DNA of 64,000 bases from Pseudomonas wadenswilerensis (GTDB lineage: Bacteria > Pseudomonadota > Gammaproteobacteria > Pseudomonadales > Pseudomonadaceae), in the NCBI RefSeq assembly GCF_900497695.1, contig NZ_UIDD01000007.1, forward strand, positions 62,001 through 126,000. Direction: 5' to 3'. The notes beneath the pieces were generated by a model. It saw only the letters and a program-made list of their open reading frames with translations. It did not search any database and was not told the DNA's origin. Below, piece after piece: positions 1-8,704 of this stretch (positions within the stretch are counted from its first letter, which is position 1; every line of letters begins with the position of its first letter). The translations under genes were made by a program, and so were the position numbers.

Positions 1-649
1 CAAGCAGTGGAATCAGGCCGTACAACCCCGGATGTTCGGCCAGGTCCTGGGCCGACAGCGGGCCCTGGATGACAAAGTACAGCGCCGCTGGCAGCAGCAG
101 GCACATGTCGGCCCACAGCCCGCCAAGATGGTCAGTGCCACATTTGCGCCGCAGCACGAAGTACAACGGATAGCCACCGGCCACCAACAGGGTTTCCCAG
201 GCAAAACTGCCATGTTGGTAAAGCTCATGACCGACGCCGGTGATCGCACAGGCCACCGCCACTTTCTGCAGTCGCGACAGGCGTTCTCCATAGATCAGGC
301 GGCCGGTCAGAACCATGGTCAGCGGCAAGAGGAAATAGCCCAGCGATACTTCCAGGCTGCGCCCGTGCAACGGCGCCCAGAGGAACAGCCAGAGCTGCAC
401 GCCCATCAGCGACGAAGTCCCCAGCAGGCCGAGCAACAGCAGCGGTGTGCGCCGCACCCGTGCGAGCAAGCCGGTGACCAGCGGCCAGTCGCGGGTAAAC
501 AGCATGAACAGGGTGACGCACGGCAGGGTCAGGAGCATGCGCCAGCCGAACACCTCCTCGCCGTCGAGCGGGGTGAGCAGCGAGGTGTAGTAGTACATCA
601 CGGCAAACAGGAACGACGCCGTGACCGATGTAATGATGCCTTTTGACAC
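1..649 (-). CDS. rarD: RarD-like EamA/DMT transporter (3' end beyond window)
   Basis: Minus-strand reading from a GTG at 649 stays open to the window edge, giving about 216 residues of an expected 290-300. The start reads MSKGIITSVTASFLFAVMYY, followed by the motif LLTPLDGEEVFGWRM, which I recognise from Pseudomonas RarD proteins. The visible part is a run of hydrophobic helices (for example VTLFMLF, LLLLGLLG, YFLLPLTMVL), as expected of the ten-helix EamA family of inner-membrane permeases. RarD was named from chloramphenicol resistance; the natural substrate is unclear. The next gene upstream on the same strand (CSS-EAL) ends at 711, 61 bp away, so co-transcription is possible. The short ORFs in other frames here are shadows. 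The start codon is the least certain part; family assignment is fairly sure. Confidence 0.75.
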   Translation of the reverse strand, partial: MSKGIITSVTASFLFAVMYYYTSLLTPLDGEEVFGWRMLLTLPCVTLFMLFTRDWPLVTGLLARVRRTPLLLLGLLGTSSLMGVQLWLFLWAPLHGRSLEVSLGYFLLPLTMVLTGRLIYGERLSRLQKVAVACAITGVGHELYQHGSFAWETLLVAGGYPLYFVLRRKCGTDHLGGLWADMCLLLPAALYFVIQGPLSAQDLAEHPGLYGLIPLL

Positions 650-710
650 AAATGCCTCGGTTGCAGAAGAAAACAGAGCGGGTAACCCGCGATGATCTCA
701 GGCCGCAGGC

Positions 711-2282
711 CTAACCGGCAACCTCCGCCACCTGCGACGCGGGTTCGGCCTGGGCCGCCAGGGCGGCGACAAAACCCTCGATCGGCATGGGCCGGGCGAA
801 CAGGTAACCCTGCTGGAAATCGACATTGTGGTGCGCCAGGTAATCGCGCTGGGTTTCGTTTTCGACGCCTTCTGCGACGATGCCCAGTTCAAGCTTGGCC
901 GACAGTTCGATGATGCTGTCGAGAATATGCAATGACAGGGCATCGACCCCGATCAGGGCGACGAAGCTCTGGTCGATCTTCAGGTAGTCGACCTTGAACT
1001 GGCGCAGGTAGCTGAGGCTGGACTGGCCGGTGCCGAAGTCGTCGATGGCAATCATTACCCCCAGTTCGTGCAGCTTGGCGAACAGGTCCTGGGTGACTTC
1101 GCTGGGGGCGATCAGCTTGCGTTCGGTCAGTTCCAGGGTCAGCAGCACGCGCCCGGGCGGGAAGGCGGCGAGAAAGTCCCGGCAGTCGTCGTACAGGGCC
1201 AGGTCCTGGCAATGATCGGCGGTGATGTTGATGCCGACATGAAAACCGTCCTCCATCAGCGCCGCATGGGGCGCCAGCAGTTCGGCGGTGCGGCGCATGA
1301 GGATGCGCGTCATCGGCACGATCTGGCCGCTGTGCTCGGCGTAGGGGATGAACAGGTCGGGGCGTACCAGGCCTTCGCGCGGGTGCTGCCAGCGCATCAG
1401 CACTTCGGCGCCGGCCCAGCGATAGTCGCCCTTGCGCACCACTGGCTGGAAGTACGGCAAAAATTCGTTGGCTTCCATGGCCCGCTGCAACTCGGCCCGT
1501 GGCGAACTGGCGCGACGCAGCATCCAGCGGCACACGGCGCCGGCAATCACCCCGAGAAACACCAGCAAGCCGAACAGGGCAGGGTATTCATCGCGCATCA
1601 CCTGGCCGACCTTGCCCGCTTCATAACCGCTGTGGATCGAGAAAGGGTAGTAGCTGGAGGTGAGCCGCACCGGCGCCACCGCGGCGGCGGGGGCGATACC
1701 TTCATGCACCAGGCCGTCCTTGCCCATCCAGTAACGGCCCACCTGCAGCAACAACCGGGTGTGCGGGCCGATCAGGCGCAGGGCGGTGAGCAGGTGGTCG
1801 CCATCGACGGTGCTGATGGCGCCGCGCTCGCCTTCGCTGACCCGATACACCAGCAGCGGATGGCCCGGGGTCACCGAGTTGCCGTTCATCAGCCAGAGTT
1901 TGCCGTCGACATAGTCGCTGGCATTGACCGGTTCGCTGTACGGGCCGAACAGCGAACTGCAATACAGCTCGTTGCGGTAGACCAGGTTGGTGGAGCGCAC
2001 GAAGGAGCGGCGGGTGACCTGGTCGCGCAGGGCCAGTTTTTCTTCCATGCACGGCAGCCCGGCCAGTGGCAGCAGCGATTGCGCCGCGCCGGAGATGTTG
2101 TCCAGGATCAGCTCGACCTGGGCCACCACATGCTGTGCGGTGGCGCTGCTGCGGGCCTCGAGCTCGCGCTCGGCTTGCCAGAACATGATCACCAGGCCGC
2201 ACAGCACCGGTACCGCGCCGACGGCCCAGGGCAGCAGGGCACGCAAGGTCCAGCGTCCGGGGCGTTTTACCGTGAAAGGCAT
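711..2282 (-). CDS. CSS-motif EAL-domain c-di-GMP phosphodiesterase
   Basis: 523 residues. TM1 is at about 13-35. A periplasmic CSS domain (about 40-230) has Cys78 and the Cys108-Ser-Ser signature. TM2 is at about 233-252 and a cytoplasmic EAL domain runs from about 265 to 510. The EAL catalytic set looks intact: E293 in AEVLMRW, the Asn of NITADHC, LELTER, the DD pair of IAIDDFGTG, the Lys of DYLKIDQSF, the Glu of VAEGVEN and the closing QGYLFARPM. In E. coli Pdc-type relatives the CSS cysteines form a DsbA-made disulfide that restrains the EAL domain, so this is probably an envelope redox-linked enzyme degrading c-di-GMP to pGpG. No GGDEF is present. ATG start; divergent from hpd. Confidence 0.88.
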   Translation of the reverse strand: MPFTVKRPGRWTLRALLPWAVGAVPVLCGLVIMFWQAERELEARSSATAQHVVAQVELILDNISGAAQSLLPLAGLPCMEEKLALRDQVTRRSFVRSTNLVYRNELYCSSLFGPYSEPVNASDYVDGKLWLMNGNSVTPGHPLLVYRVSEGERGAISTVDGDHLLTALRLIGPHTRLLLQVGRYWMGKDGLVHEGIAPAAAVAPVRLTSSYYPFSIHSGYEAGKVGQVMRDEYPALFGLLVFLGVIAGAVCRWMLRRASSPRAELQRAMEANEFLPYFQPVVRKGDYRWAGAEVLMRWQHPREGLVRPDLFIPYAEHSGQIVPMTRILMRRTAELLAPHAALMEDGFHVGINITADHCQDLALYDDCRDFLAAFPPGRVLLTLELTERKLIAPSEVTQDLFAKLHELGVMIAIDDFGTGQSSLSYLRQFKVDYLKIDQSFVALIGVDALSLHILDSIIELSAKLELGIVAEGVENETQRDYLAHHNVDFQQGYLFARPMPIEGFVAALAAQAEPASQVAEVAG

Positions 2283-2606
2283 GGCGGCTAACCTGTACTG
2301 GCGGAGAAGGAAAACGGCTGTGCGCCTAGGATAGCCGTTCGTCGGCCGTCGGGCGTCAACTTAAGTGCGGACAAATCGGTTTACGCACTGTAGAATCCCG
2401 TTACGCATACAATAATAAGGTTCTCCACCTTCGGGGAATCAACCCGCCGAGAATGGGTCCATATGAAGTGTCATGGGTTCAAGCTGATCTATGGTGACTT
2501 CCTCGCCAGAAGTGTGAGGGGCATCTCTTGCGCGCCACCACGCCTGCTCGACATCGATAGCAATTAACAACCGTTATTTACCCGCTTTGATGATGAGGAA
2601 ACGAGC
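2283..2606. other. intergenic region between divergent EAL gene and hpd
   Basis: 324 bp carrying the promoters of both divergent genes. The hpd Shine-Dalgarno (gaggaaa, about 2595-2601) is clear. AT-rich stretches near 2380-2425 and 2560-2580 could hold promoters, but I do not see a convincing -35/-10 pair, a riboswitch or a small gene. Confidence 0.4.
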
Positions 2607-3683
2607 ATGGCTGATATCTTTGAAAACCCGATGGGCCTGATGGGCTTTGAATTCATCGAGTTCGCATCGCCGACCCCGGGCGCCCTGGAACCGATCTTCC
2701 AGATCATGGGTTTCACCAAGGTGGCTACCCACCGTTCCAAGGACGTGCACCTGTACCGCCAGGGCGGTATCAACCTGATCCTGAACAACGAACCGAAAAG
2801 CGTCGCTTCGTACTTTGCCGCCGAGCATGGCCCTTCGGTATGCGGCATGGCCTTCCGTGTGCGTAACGCCCACGAAGCCTATGCCCGCGCCCTGGAACTG
2901 GGGGCCCAGCCGGTGGAAATCGAAACCGGTCCGATGGAGCTGCGTCTGCCGGCGATCAAAGGTATCGGTGGTGCGCCGCTGTACCTGATCGACCGCTTTG
3001 AAGAAGGCAGCTCGATCTATGACATCGACTTCAACTTCATTGAGGGCGTTGATCGTCATCCAGTCGGTGCCGGCCTCAAGATCATCGATCACCTGACCCA
3101 CAACGTTTACCGCGGGCGCATGGCCTACTGGGCCGGTTTCTACGAGAAACTGTTCAACTTCCGCGAGATCCGTTACTTCGACATCAAGGGTGAGTACACC
3201 GGCCTGACCTCCAAGGCCATGACCGCACCTGACGGCATGATCCGAATCCCGCTGAACGAGGAATCGTCCAAGGGTGCCGGGCAGATCGAAGAGTTCCTCA
3301 TGCAGTTCAATGGCGAGGGCATCCAGCACGTGGCCTTCCTCAGCGACAACCTGCTCGAGAGCTGGGACGCCCTGAAAAAACTCGGCATGCGCTTCATGAC
3401 CGCGCCGCCGGAGACCTACTACGAGATGCTCGAAGGCCGTCTGCCGGGTCACGGCGAGCCGGTCGGCGAGCTGCAGGCCCGTGGCATCCTGCTTGACGGC
3501 TCCTCCGAGTCCGGTGACAAGCGCCTGCTGCTGCAGATCTTCTCGGAAACCCTGATGGGCCCGGTGTTCTTCGAGTTCATCCAGCGCAAGGGTGACGATG
3601 GCTTCGGTGAAGGCAACTTCAAGGCCCTGTTCGAGTCGATCGAGCGAGACCAGGTGCGTCGCGGTGTTCTGAGCACTGACTGA
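2607..3683 (+). CDS. hpd: 4-hydroxyphenylpyruvate dioxygenase
   Basis: 358 residues, the normal length for bacterial HPPD. It converts 4-hydroxyphenylpyruvate to homogentisate in tyrosine catabolism and pyomelanin formation, using Fe(II) and O2 with decarboxylation. Two vicinal-oxygen-chelate domains are seen. The iron triad is visible as H162 (IIDHLTHNV), H241 (IQHVAFLSD) and E323 ([18 protein letters not shown]), matching the H-H-E set of P. fluorescens HPPD. The C-terminal helix region ([15 protein letters not shown]) is complete. The ATG follows gaggaaa at good spacing. It stands alone, with a strong terminator at 3700-3737. No hmgA/fahA genes are in the window. Confidence 0.97.
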   Translation: MADIFENPMGLMGFEFIEFASPTPGALEPIFQIMGFTKVATHRSKDVHLYRQGGINLILNNEPKSVASYFAAEHGPSVCGMAFRVRNAHEAYARALELGAQPVEIETGPMELRLPAIKGIGGAPLYLIDRFEEGSSIYDIDFNFIEGVDRHPVGAGLKIIDHLTHNVYRGRMAYWAGFYEKLFNFREIRYFDIKGEYTGLTSKAMTAPDGMIRIPLNEESSKGAGQIEEFLMQFNGEGIQHVAFLSDNLLESWDALKKLGMRFMTAPPETYYEMLEGRLPGHGEPVGELQARGILLDGSSESGDKRLLLQIFSETLMGPVFFEFIQRKGDDGFGEGNFKALFESIERDQVRRGVLSTD

Positions 3684-3699
3684 TCTGCATCGCTACTGA

Positions 3700-3737
3700 A
3701 AAGGCCATTGGGCGTATGCTCAATGGCCTTTTTTTTT
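3700..3737 (+). terminator. rho-independent terminator of hpd
   Basis: Perfect 11-bp stem aaaggccattg / caatggccttt (3700-3710 and 3721-3731), 10-nt loop, then a T run, 16 bp after the hpd stop. Confidence 0.93.
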
Positions 3738-3745
3738 AGGTTCTC

Positions 3746-4341
3746 CACGGAATCCCGGAGGCTATGATTCTTCGGTTGGGTTGGGATGTTGAGGCTGCGG
3801 GCTTATCCATTCGCTGTGGCGCTGCTGCTGGCCCCTTCCGCCCTTACGGCGGCCTACTTTTCTCTTGGGAAAAGGTAGGCAAAACCGCTCGCTCCTGCAT
3901 ACGGCCCTACGCTGCGCTTCGGGTCCCCTCGCTACGGCACCTTCGCTCGGCCTCCTGAAGTCGCCTTTCGCGGCGCCTGGAAGTACGTGCATGAACATCA
4001 AGATCAAGATCAAGATCAAGACCAAGCAAGTTGGTACTCGTTTTACCAGCGGGCTTGTCCCGCTCCTGCGTCAGCATGGCTGCGCCAACATCTGATTTCA
4101 CAGATACGTCAGTGCAGGCGCCGCCCGTAACTTCGCGACTTCAGGAGGCACCGTAGCGAAGGAACCCGGAGCGCAGCGTAGGGCCGTATGCTGGAGCGAG
4201 CGGTTTTGGTTCCTTTTGCCAAGACAAAAGGGACCCGCCGTAAGGGCGAAAGGGGCCGGCAGCGGCGCCACAGCGAATGGATAAGCCCGCAGCCGTAGCC
4301 TCAACATCCCAACCCAAGGCTCATAGCCCCGGGATTCCGTG
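3746..4341. repeat. long imperfect inverted repeat (about 230-bp arms, about 130-bp centre)
   Basis: The left arm (about 3746-3980) and right arm (about 4113-4341) are inverted copies with small indels. Landmarks in both arms, in mirrored order, are cacggaatccc, ttgggttgggatgttgagg, gggcttatccattcgctgtg, cccttacggcgg, aaaccgctcgctcc, catacggccctacgctgcgc and cctcctgaagtcgc. Proteins predicted from it (for example GGLLFSWEKVGKTAR) are the kind often annotated as short hypotheticals in Pseudomonas intergenic repeats; I regard them as spurious. The centre holds a short tandem repeat. RNA from either strand could fold into one very long hairpin. The repeat lies between hpd and the CSS-only gene, 22 bp from the latter's stop codon. 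Confidence 0.85.
3997..4026. repeat. 6-bp tandem repeat (atcaag x4 + accaag)
   Basis: Four exact atcaag units and one variant unit lie in the centre of the long inverted repeat. A run of this kind is prone to slippage. It is too short and regular to be a CRISPR. Confidence 0.8.
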
Positions 4342-4363
4342 AAGGGCTTTTTTATGCAGGCGT

Positions 4364-5164
4364 TCAAACGGTAGGAGGCGCAGGTGTGCGGCGTCTACGG
4401 AACAAGCCCCAGTACGCCACCGCCGCCGTAATGATGCCAACCAGCAGCAATGACGGCGCGGTTGAAGCCGAGGCCTGGCGGATCATTCGCCAGGTATGGC
4501 CATGCGGGTAGCCAGCGTGCACCGTGTAGCCATATTTCTCGGAGACCAGGCGCTGCGAGTCCTCGGCATGGTTGGGTATTTGTGATTCGATGCCACTGCC
4601 GGTTGCCCAGAGGTAGTCGGAGCCGAACTGCAGGGCCAGCACGATGGAGTTTTTGAAGCCCAGCAATTCGGCTTGCAAACTGCGGGCATCGTTGAGGGCG
4701 ATGACGCCAAAAGGGTATTCCTGTATGCGGTAATGCAATACAGGAACGTCTGGCGTGACGACGTTGCGCAGATCCAGGCGCAGGCGCTGGTTGAGGTATT
4801 CACCGGGGTCGATCTGCCTGTCAACGTTACCGAGCAGGGAGCTACAGTAGCCTCGGTTCTCTCTGACCAGCACCAGCGAGCGCACGTTGGGTTGCTTGAA
4901 GGCTTCCTGACGCAGGGCAGGCAGGACCTCCTCGCACGTTCGCCCAGCCAGCCCCAGCACTGATCCGCTGGCGCCGTGCAGGGTATCGATTACCCGGTCA
5001 ATGGCATAAACGGCCTCAACAGCAGACACTTTGGCGGTTTCTTCCTGCTTGCGCTCAACCTGCAGTGCCAGCACCAGAAGGCCACAGGCCACAGGCGCCA
5101 GGCCGATCAGCAGGGTTATCAGAAACTCGAGCAAACTGCGGCCGGCAAGACGGGATGGAGCCAT
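4364..5164 (-). CDS. CSS-motif membrane sensor protein without an output domain
   Basis: 266 residues from the ATG at 5164, which is preceded by a good Shine-Dalgarno (agaggtg); a longer frame to 5236 lacks that support. TM1 is at about 12-35. A periplasmic CSS domain has Cys77 and Cys107-Ser-Ser, in the same layout as the CSS-EAL protein at 711-2282. TM2 is near the C-terminus (SLLLVGIITAAVAYWGLF), followed only by a short basic tail RRRRTPAPPTV. No EAL or GGDEF domain follows. It may be a stand-alone redox sensor, a partner of the CSS-EAL protein, or the remnant of a longer EAL gene whose 3' part was replaced by the long inverted repeat starting 22 bp after the stop. Function unknown. Confidence 0.75.
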   Translation of the reverse strand: MAPSRLAGRSLLEFLITLLIGLAPVACGLLVLALQVERKQEETAKVSAVEAVYAIDRVIDTLHGASGSVLGLAGRTCEEVLPALRQEAFKQPNVRSLVLVRENRGYCSSLLGNVDRQIDPGEYLNQRLRLDLRNVVTPDVPVLHYRIQEYPFGVIALNDARSLQAELLGFKNSIVLALQFGSDYLWATGSGIESQIPNHAEDSQRLVSEKYGYTVHAGYPHGHTWRMIRQASASTAPSLLLVGIITAAVAYWGLFRRRRTPAPPTV

Positions 5165-5301
5165 GATTGCACCTCTATGCTGAACGAGAACCCGATCTTC
5201 CTGGTCGGGTGATACTCGCCAGCATAAAGAGTGCAATCAGCGGCGGCTGTAGGCCACGTTTACCGTAGATGAAGTACCAATCGGCAATCCGGGTAAGCGC
5301 C

Positions 5302-5997
5302 TCAACGCTTTTTCAGCGCGGCCACTACCAGGTCAGCCACCACGCCAGCGGAGGCGGGGTTCTGACCGGTGATCAAGCGTCCCTCTTTCTGGTCGGCAAT
5401 GGCGAAGGGCAGCCACGGCTCCTCAGCCTTGAGATACAGCCCGCCACGGGCTTTGAGCTCGGTTTCGGTCAGATAAGGTACGACCTTGTCCAGTTCAGCC
5501 AGTTTCTCTTCAGTGTCGGAAAAGCCGGTGACTTCGCGGTCCTTGACCAGCAAGGTGTTGTCACTGAGCTTGATGTTGAGCAGGCCGACCGCGCCATGAC
5601 ACACCGATGCCACCACGCCACCGGCCTCGAAGATGCGCCGGGCCAGGTCCTGCAGTTCGGTGTTGTCGGGAAAGTCCCAGATGACACCGTGACCGCCGGT
5701 ATAGTAGATGACGCTGTAATCCTGGGCCTTGACCTCTCCGGGGCTGAGGGTCTTGCCCAGGCGGTTCATGAACGCCTTGTTCTGGTACCACTCCCAATCG
5801 ATATCTGCGGCCATTTGCAGGCTGTGCGGGTCGATGGGTACGTAGCCGCCGCCGGGGCTCAGGTAGTCGACCTTGTAGCCAGCCTTTTCGACTTTATCGA
5901 CAAAATGCACCGCTTCACCCAGCCACAGACCCGTGGCGCGCTTCAGTGTCGGGTATTTGGCCGTATTGGTCAGCACCACCAGTATTTTCTTGCTCAT
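5302..5997 (-). CDS. DJ-1/PfpI superfamily protein (type 1 glutamine amidotransferase-like)
   Basis: 231 residues with the Hsp31/DJ-1-type fold signature. The nucleophile elbow SVCHGAVG has Cys133 followed by His134. An acidic residue lies near the N-terminus (WLGE, E28), and HGVIWDFPDN is typical of the HchA-like branch. Members act as glutathione-independent glyoxalases (methylglyoxal to lactate), deglycases or chaperones; which applies here cannot be told. It is probably cytosolic, with no signal peptide. The gene is monocistronic and divergent from the deaminase gene at 6153, with 155 bp between them. Confidence 0.85.
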   Translation of the reverse strand: MSKKILVVLTNTAKYPTLKRATGLWLGEAVHFVDKVEKAGYKVDYLSPGGGYVPIDPHSLQMAADIDWEWYQNKAFMNRLGKTLSPGEVKAQDYSVIYYTGGHGVIWDFPDNTELQDLARRIFEAGGVVASVCHGAVGLLNIKLSDNTLLVKDREVTGFSDTEEKLAELDKVVPYLTETELKARGGLYLKAEEPWLPFAIADQKEGRLITGQNPASAGVVADLVVAALKKR

Positions 5998-6152
5998 CGC
6001 AACGCTCCCTGTACTGGAACGGACCCGGACTGCCCGGGCCGCAGAGGAGAAACCTGTTCAGCATAGTAGCGGCTGGCATGGATGCCATTCCCGGCTGGCG
6101 ATATGCTAGCCTGCGAAGATAGTCCGCAACGCTACAGGGAGTCGACCAACGG

Positions 6153-6611
6153 ATGAGCACTATGACCCAAACCGTGGATGCGTTCATGCAGGCAGCCATC
6201 GAAGAGGCCCAACAGGGCCGTAATGAGGGCGGCATACCGATCGGTTCTGTGCTGGTGCACGACAACCGGATCATCGGACGCGGCCATAACCGCCGCGTGC
6301 AACAGGGCAGCGCGATCCTGCACGGCGAAATGGACGCCCTGGAAAACGCCGGGCGCCAGCCCGCCAGCCTCTATGCCGAGGCCACCCTGTACACCACCTT
6401 GTCGCCGTGCCCGATGTGCAGCGGGGCGATCCTGCTGTACGGCATCAAGCGCGTCATTGTTGGCGAAAACCAGACCTTCATGGGCGAGGAAGACCTGCTC
6501 AAGGCCCGTGGTGTCGACGTGCAGGTGCTGCACAATGATAACTGCGTCAAGATGATGAGCGATTTTATCCAGAAGCATCCCGAGCTCTGGAACGAAGATA
6601 TCGGCGTCTAG
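6153..6611 (+). CDS. cytosine deaminase-like nucleoside deaminase (yeast FCY1 type)
   Basis: 152 residues, a CDA/dCMP-type zinc deaminase. Zinc and catalytic residues are visible: H57-G-E59 and PCPMC with C86 and C89. The whole chain resembles yeast cytosine deaminase Fcy1 rather than TadA: GGIPIG, GRGHN, LHGE, TLYTTLSPCPMC, YGI..VIVGEN, and the ending WNEDIGV beside yeast DWFEDIGE. The expected reaction is cytosine to uracil plus ammonia in pyrimidine salvage; bacteria usually use the unrelated amidohydrolase CodA. The ATG at 6153 or the next one at 6162 could start. It stands alone before the kinase gene at 6653. Confidence 0.82.
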   Translation: MSTMTQTVDAFMQAAIEEAQQGRNEGGIPIGSVLVHDNRIIGRGHNRRVQQGSAILHGEMDALENAGRQPASLYAEATLYTTLSPCPMCSGAILLYGIKRVIVGENQTFMGEEDLLKARGVDVQVLHNDNCVKMMSDFIQKHPELWNEDIGV

Positions 6612-6652
6612 GTCCGATTGTTCAGGCCCCCAACCGTTAGCCGAGCTCGCCC

Positions 6653-8704
6653 ATGTCAGGATCAATGAGTGTAAAGGTTCGCAACCATGACTGGGCCAGT
6701 ACGGCCCTCGGGCCTTTGCACCTGTGGCCCGCGTCATTGCGCATTGCCGTGGACATGCTGCTGGCATCGAAATTCCCCGGTTGCCTGGTCTGGGGGCCGC
6801 AATTGGTGACTATCTACAACGATGCCTTCAAGCCGATCCTCGGGGCCAAGCCTGAAGCGCTGGGGCGCGGTTTTGACGAGGTCTGGAGCGAGGCGTGGGA
6901 CAGCATCGGTGCCCTGGTGTTTCGCACGCTGTCGGGCGAGGCGATCTTCATCGAGAACTTCCCGCTGATGATCAATCGCAACGGCTCGATGGAACAGACC
7001 TACTTCACGTTCTGCTACAGCCCCATCCGTGATGAGCGCGGGGCGGTGGCCGGTTTCCTCGACACGGTGATCGAGACCACCGCCAGCGTCGAAGCCGAGT
7101 TGCAGTGGCGCCACCTGACCAACACCTTCGAGCGCCAGGTGCAGGAGCGTACGGCTGACCGCAACCGGTTCTGGCAGTTGTCCAGCGATATCATGCTGGT
7201 TGTCTTGCCGGACTTGCGCATCAGCGCCGTCAATCCGGCCTGGACCCAGGTCCTGGGCTGGCACGAAGACGAGGTGCTGCAAACCTCGGTCATGACCTTG
7301 GTACACGCCGACGATCACCAGGAGGTCGTGTCGGTGGTCGAACGCCTGCGGGCCGGCCAAGGCACTGAAAATACGGTCAGCCGCTTGCGTCACAAGGACG
7401 GGCATTATCGTTGGTTCAACTGGGCTGCGGTGCCTTCGGAGCTTGGCTTTACCGCCGTTGGCAACGACATCACCCAGGAGCGCGAACGCGAAGAAACATT
7501 GCGCCACGCTGAAGAGTTGCTGCGCCAAAGCCAGAAGATGGAGGCCATCGGGCAGCTTTCCGGCGGTATGGCCCATGACTTCAACAACCTGCTGACCGGC
7601 ATAAGCGGCAGCCTTGAACTGCTTGAACGGCGCATTGCCCAAGGGCACCTGGAAAACCTGCACGTCTACCTCGATGCCGCCCGCGGCGCGGCCAAGCGCG
7701 CGGCGACACTGACCCATCGACTGCTGGCTTTTTCCCGGCGCCAGGCGCTCGATCCCAAGCCTGCCTGTATCAATCAACTGGTACTGGACATCGAGCAGTT
7801 GATACAGCAGACCGTCGGTACTCATATCGATTTGCAGGTCCAGGTCGAACCTGCCCCCTGGTGGGTGCTGATCGACGCCAATCAGCTGGAGAACGCCCTG
7901 ATCAACCTGTGCATCAATGCCCGCGACGCCATGAGCGCAGGCGGTTGCCTGCGCATCACTACCGGTAACGAACGGCATGAACTGCCCTCCGAAGGTGAAG
8001 ACGGCCTGGCCCCCGGGGACTACTTTTCACTGCAGGTACAGGACAACGGCCATGGCATGAACGCCGATATCGTCGCGCGGGCTTTCGACCCGTTTTTCAC
8101 CACCAAGCCGGTGGGGCAGGGCACCGGGCTTGGTTTGTCGATGGTCTACGGGTTCGTCCGTCAGTCGGGCGGGCGGGTATGGATCGATTCCAGTCCCGGG
8201 CAGGGTACCCGGGTGAAGATACTCCTGCCACGTTACCTGGATGAACTGCCGGAGCCTGCAGCTGGGGAGCCTTCCCGCAAGGCTTACGCGCGCGCCAAGG
8301 GTGAACGCATCCTGCTGGTCGACGACGAGAGCACCTTGCGCTTGCTGATCAAGGAGGCCCTTGAAGAAGAGGGCTTCGAAGTGTTCGAGGCGGGCGATGC
8401 CGAGGCGGCGTTGCAGCAGTTTCGCCAGTTGGGCACGGTCGACCTGCTGATCACCGATATCGGCCTGCCGCGCGGCGTCAGCGGTCGACAGCTGGCCAAC
8501 GCCGTGCACACGATCCAGCCGCAGCAAAAGGTGCTGTTGATTACCGGTTTCGCAGAACAACAGGTGACCGAAGAGCAAGTGCTTGAGCCCGGTGTTGCGC
8601 TGATGACCAAGCCCTTTGCCCTGGAAGACCTTGTCCACCAGGTGCACGAGATGCTTGAAGCGGTTCAGCCGGTGCTCCTCGACCTTTCCCCGGCACTGCG
8701 CTGA
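6653..8704 (+). CDS. PAS hybrid sensor histidine kinase with C-terminal receiver
   Basis: 683 residues, soluble. The N-terminal PAS-like domain (about 10-140) opens with a [14 protein letters not shown] motif. A coiled segment follows, then a second PAS domain (about 165-280), HisKA with H308 in [11 protein letters not shown], and HATPase ([27 protein letters not shown]). The receiver (about 545-670) has its phospho-acceptor Asp near 601 in LLITDIGLP, and a Lys near the end in MTKPF. This is a soluble cytosolic hybrid kinase that probably passes phosphate to an unlinked HPt or regulator; the input signal is unknown. Its catalytic core closely resembles the kinase at 11608-13242. The end overlaps the convergent YbhN-like gene by 40 bp. 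Confidence 0.88.
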   Translation: MSGSMSVKVRNHDWASTALGPLHLWPASLRIAVDMLLASKFPGCLVWGPQLVTIYNDAFKPILGAKPEALGRGFDEVWSEAWDSIGALVFRTLSGEAIFIENFPLMINRNGSMEQTYFTFCYSPIRDERGAVAGFLDTVIETTASVEAELQWRHLTNTFERQVQERTADRNRFWQLSSDIMLVVLPDLRISAVNPAWTQVLGWHEDEVLQTSVMTLVHADDHQEVVSVVERLRAGQGTENTVSRLRHKDGHYRWFNWAAVPSELGFTAVGNDITQEREREETLRHAEELLRQSQKMEAIGQLSGGMAHDFNNLLTGISGSLELLERRIAQGHLENLHVYLDAARGAAKRAATLTHRLLAFSRRQALDPKPACINQLVLDIEQLIQQTVGTHIDLQVQVEPAPWWVLIDANQLENALINLCINARDAMSAGGCLRITTGNERHELPSEGEDGLAPGDYFSLQVQDNGHGMNADIVARAFDPFFTTKPVGQGTGLGLSMVYGFVRQSGGRVWIDSSPGQGTRVKILLPRYLDELPEPAAGEPSRKAYARAKGERILLVDDESTLRLLIKEALEEEGFEVFEAGDAEAALQQFRQLGTVDLLITDIGLPRGVSGRQLANAVHTIQPQQKVLLITGFAEQQVTEEQVLEPGVALMTKPFALEDLVHQVHEMLEAVQPVLLDLSPALR

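Noticed and set aside
1068..2291. 407-residue plus-strand frame
   Set aside because: Antisense to the CSS-EAL gene, with no domain signature.
2283..2606. riboswitch or small RNA upstream of hpd
   Set aside because: I could not find a conserved structure or a terminator/antiterminator pair in this gap.
3997..4026. possible CRISPR-like array
   Set aside because: The units are 6 bp, directly adjacent and without spacers: a simple tandem repeat.
3762..4101. short ORFs of 64-87 residues in the long inverted repeat
   Set aside because: They come from the repeat arms and centre in several frames and appear in both orientations; no ribosome site or protein-like feature.
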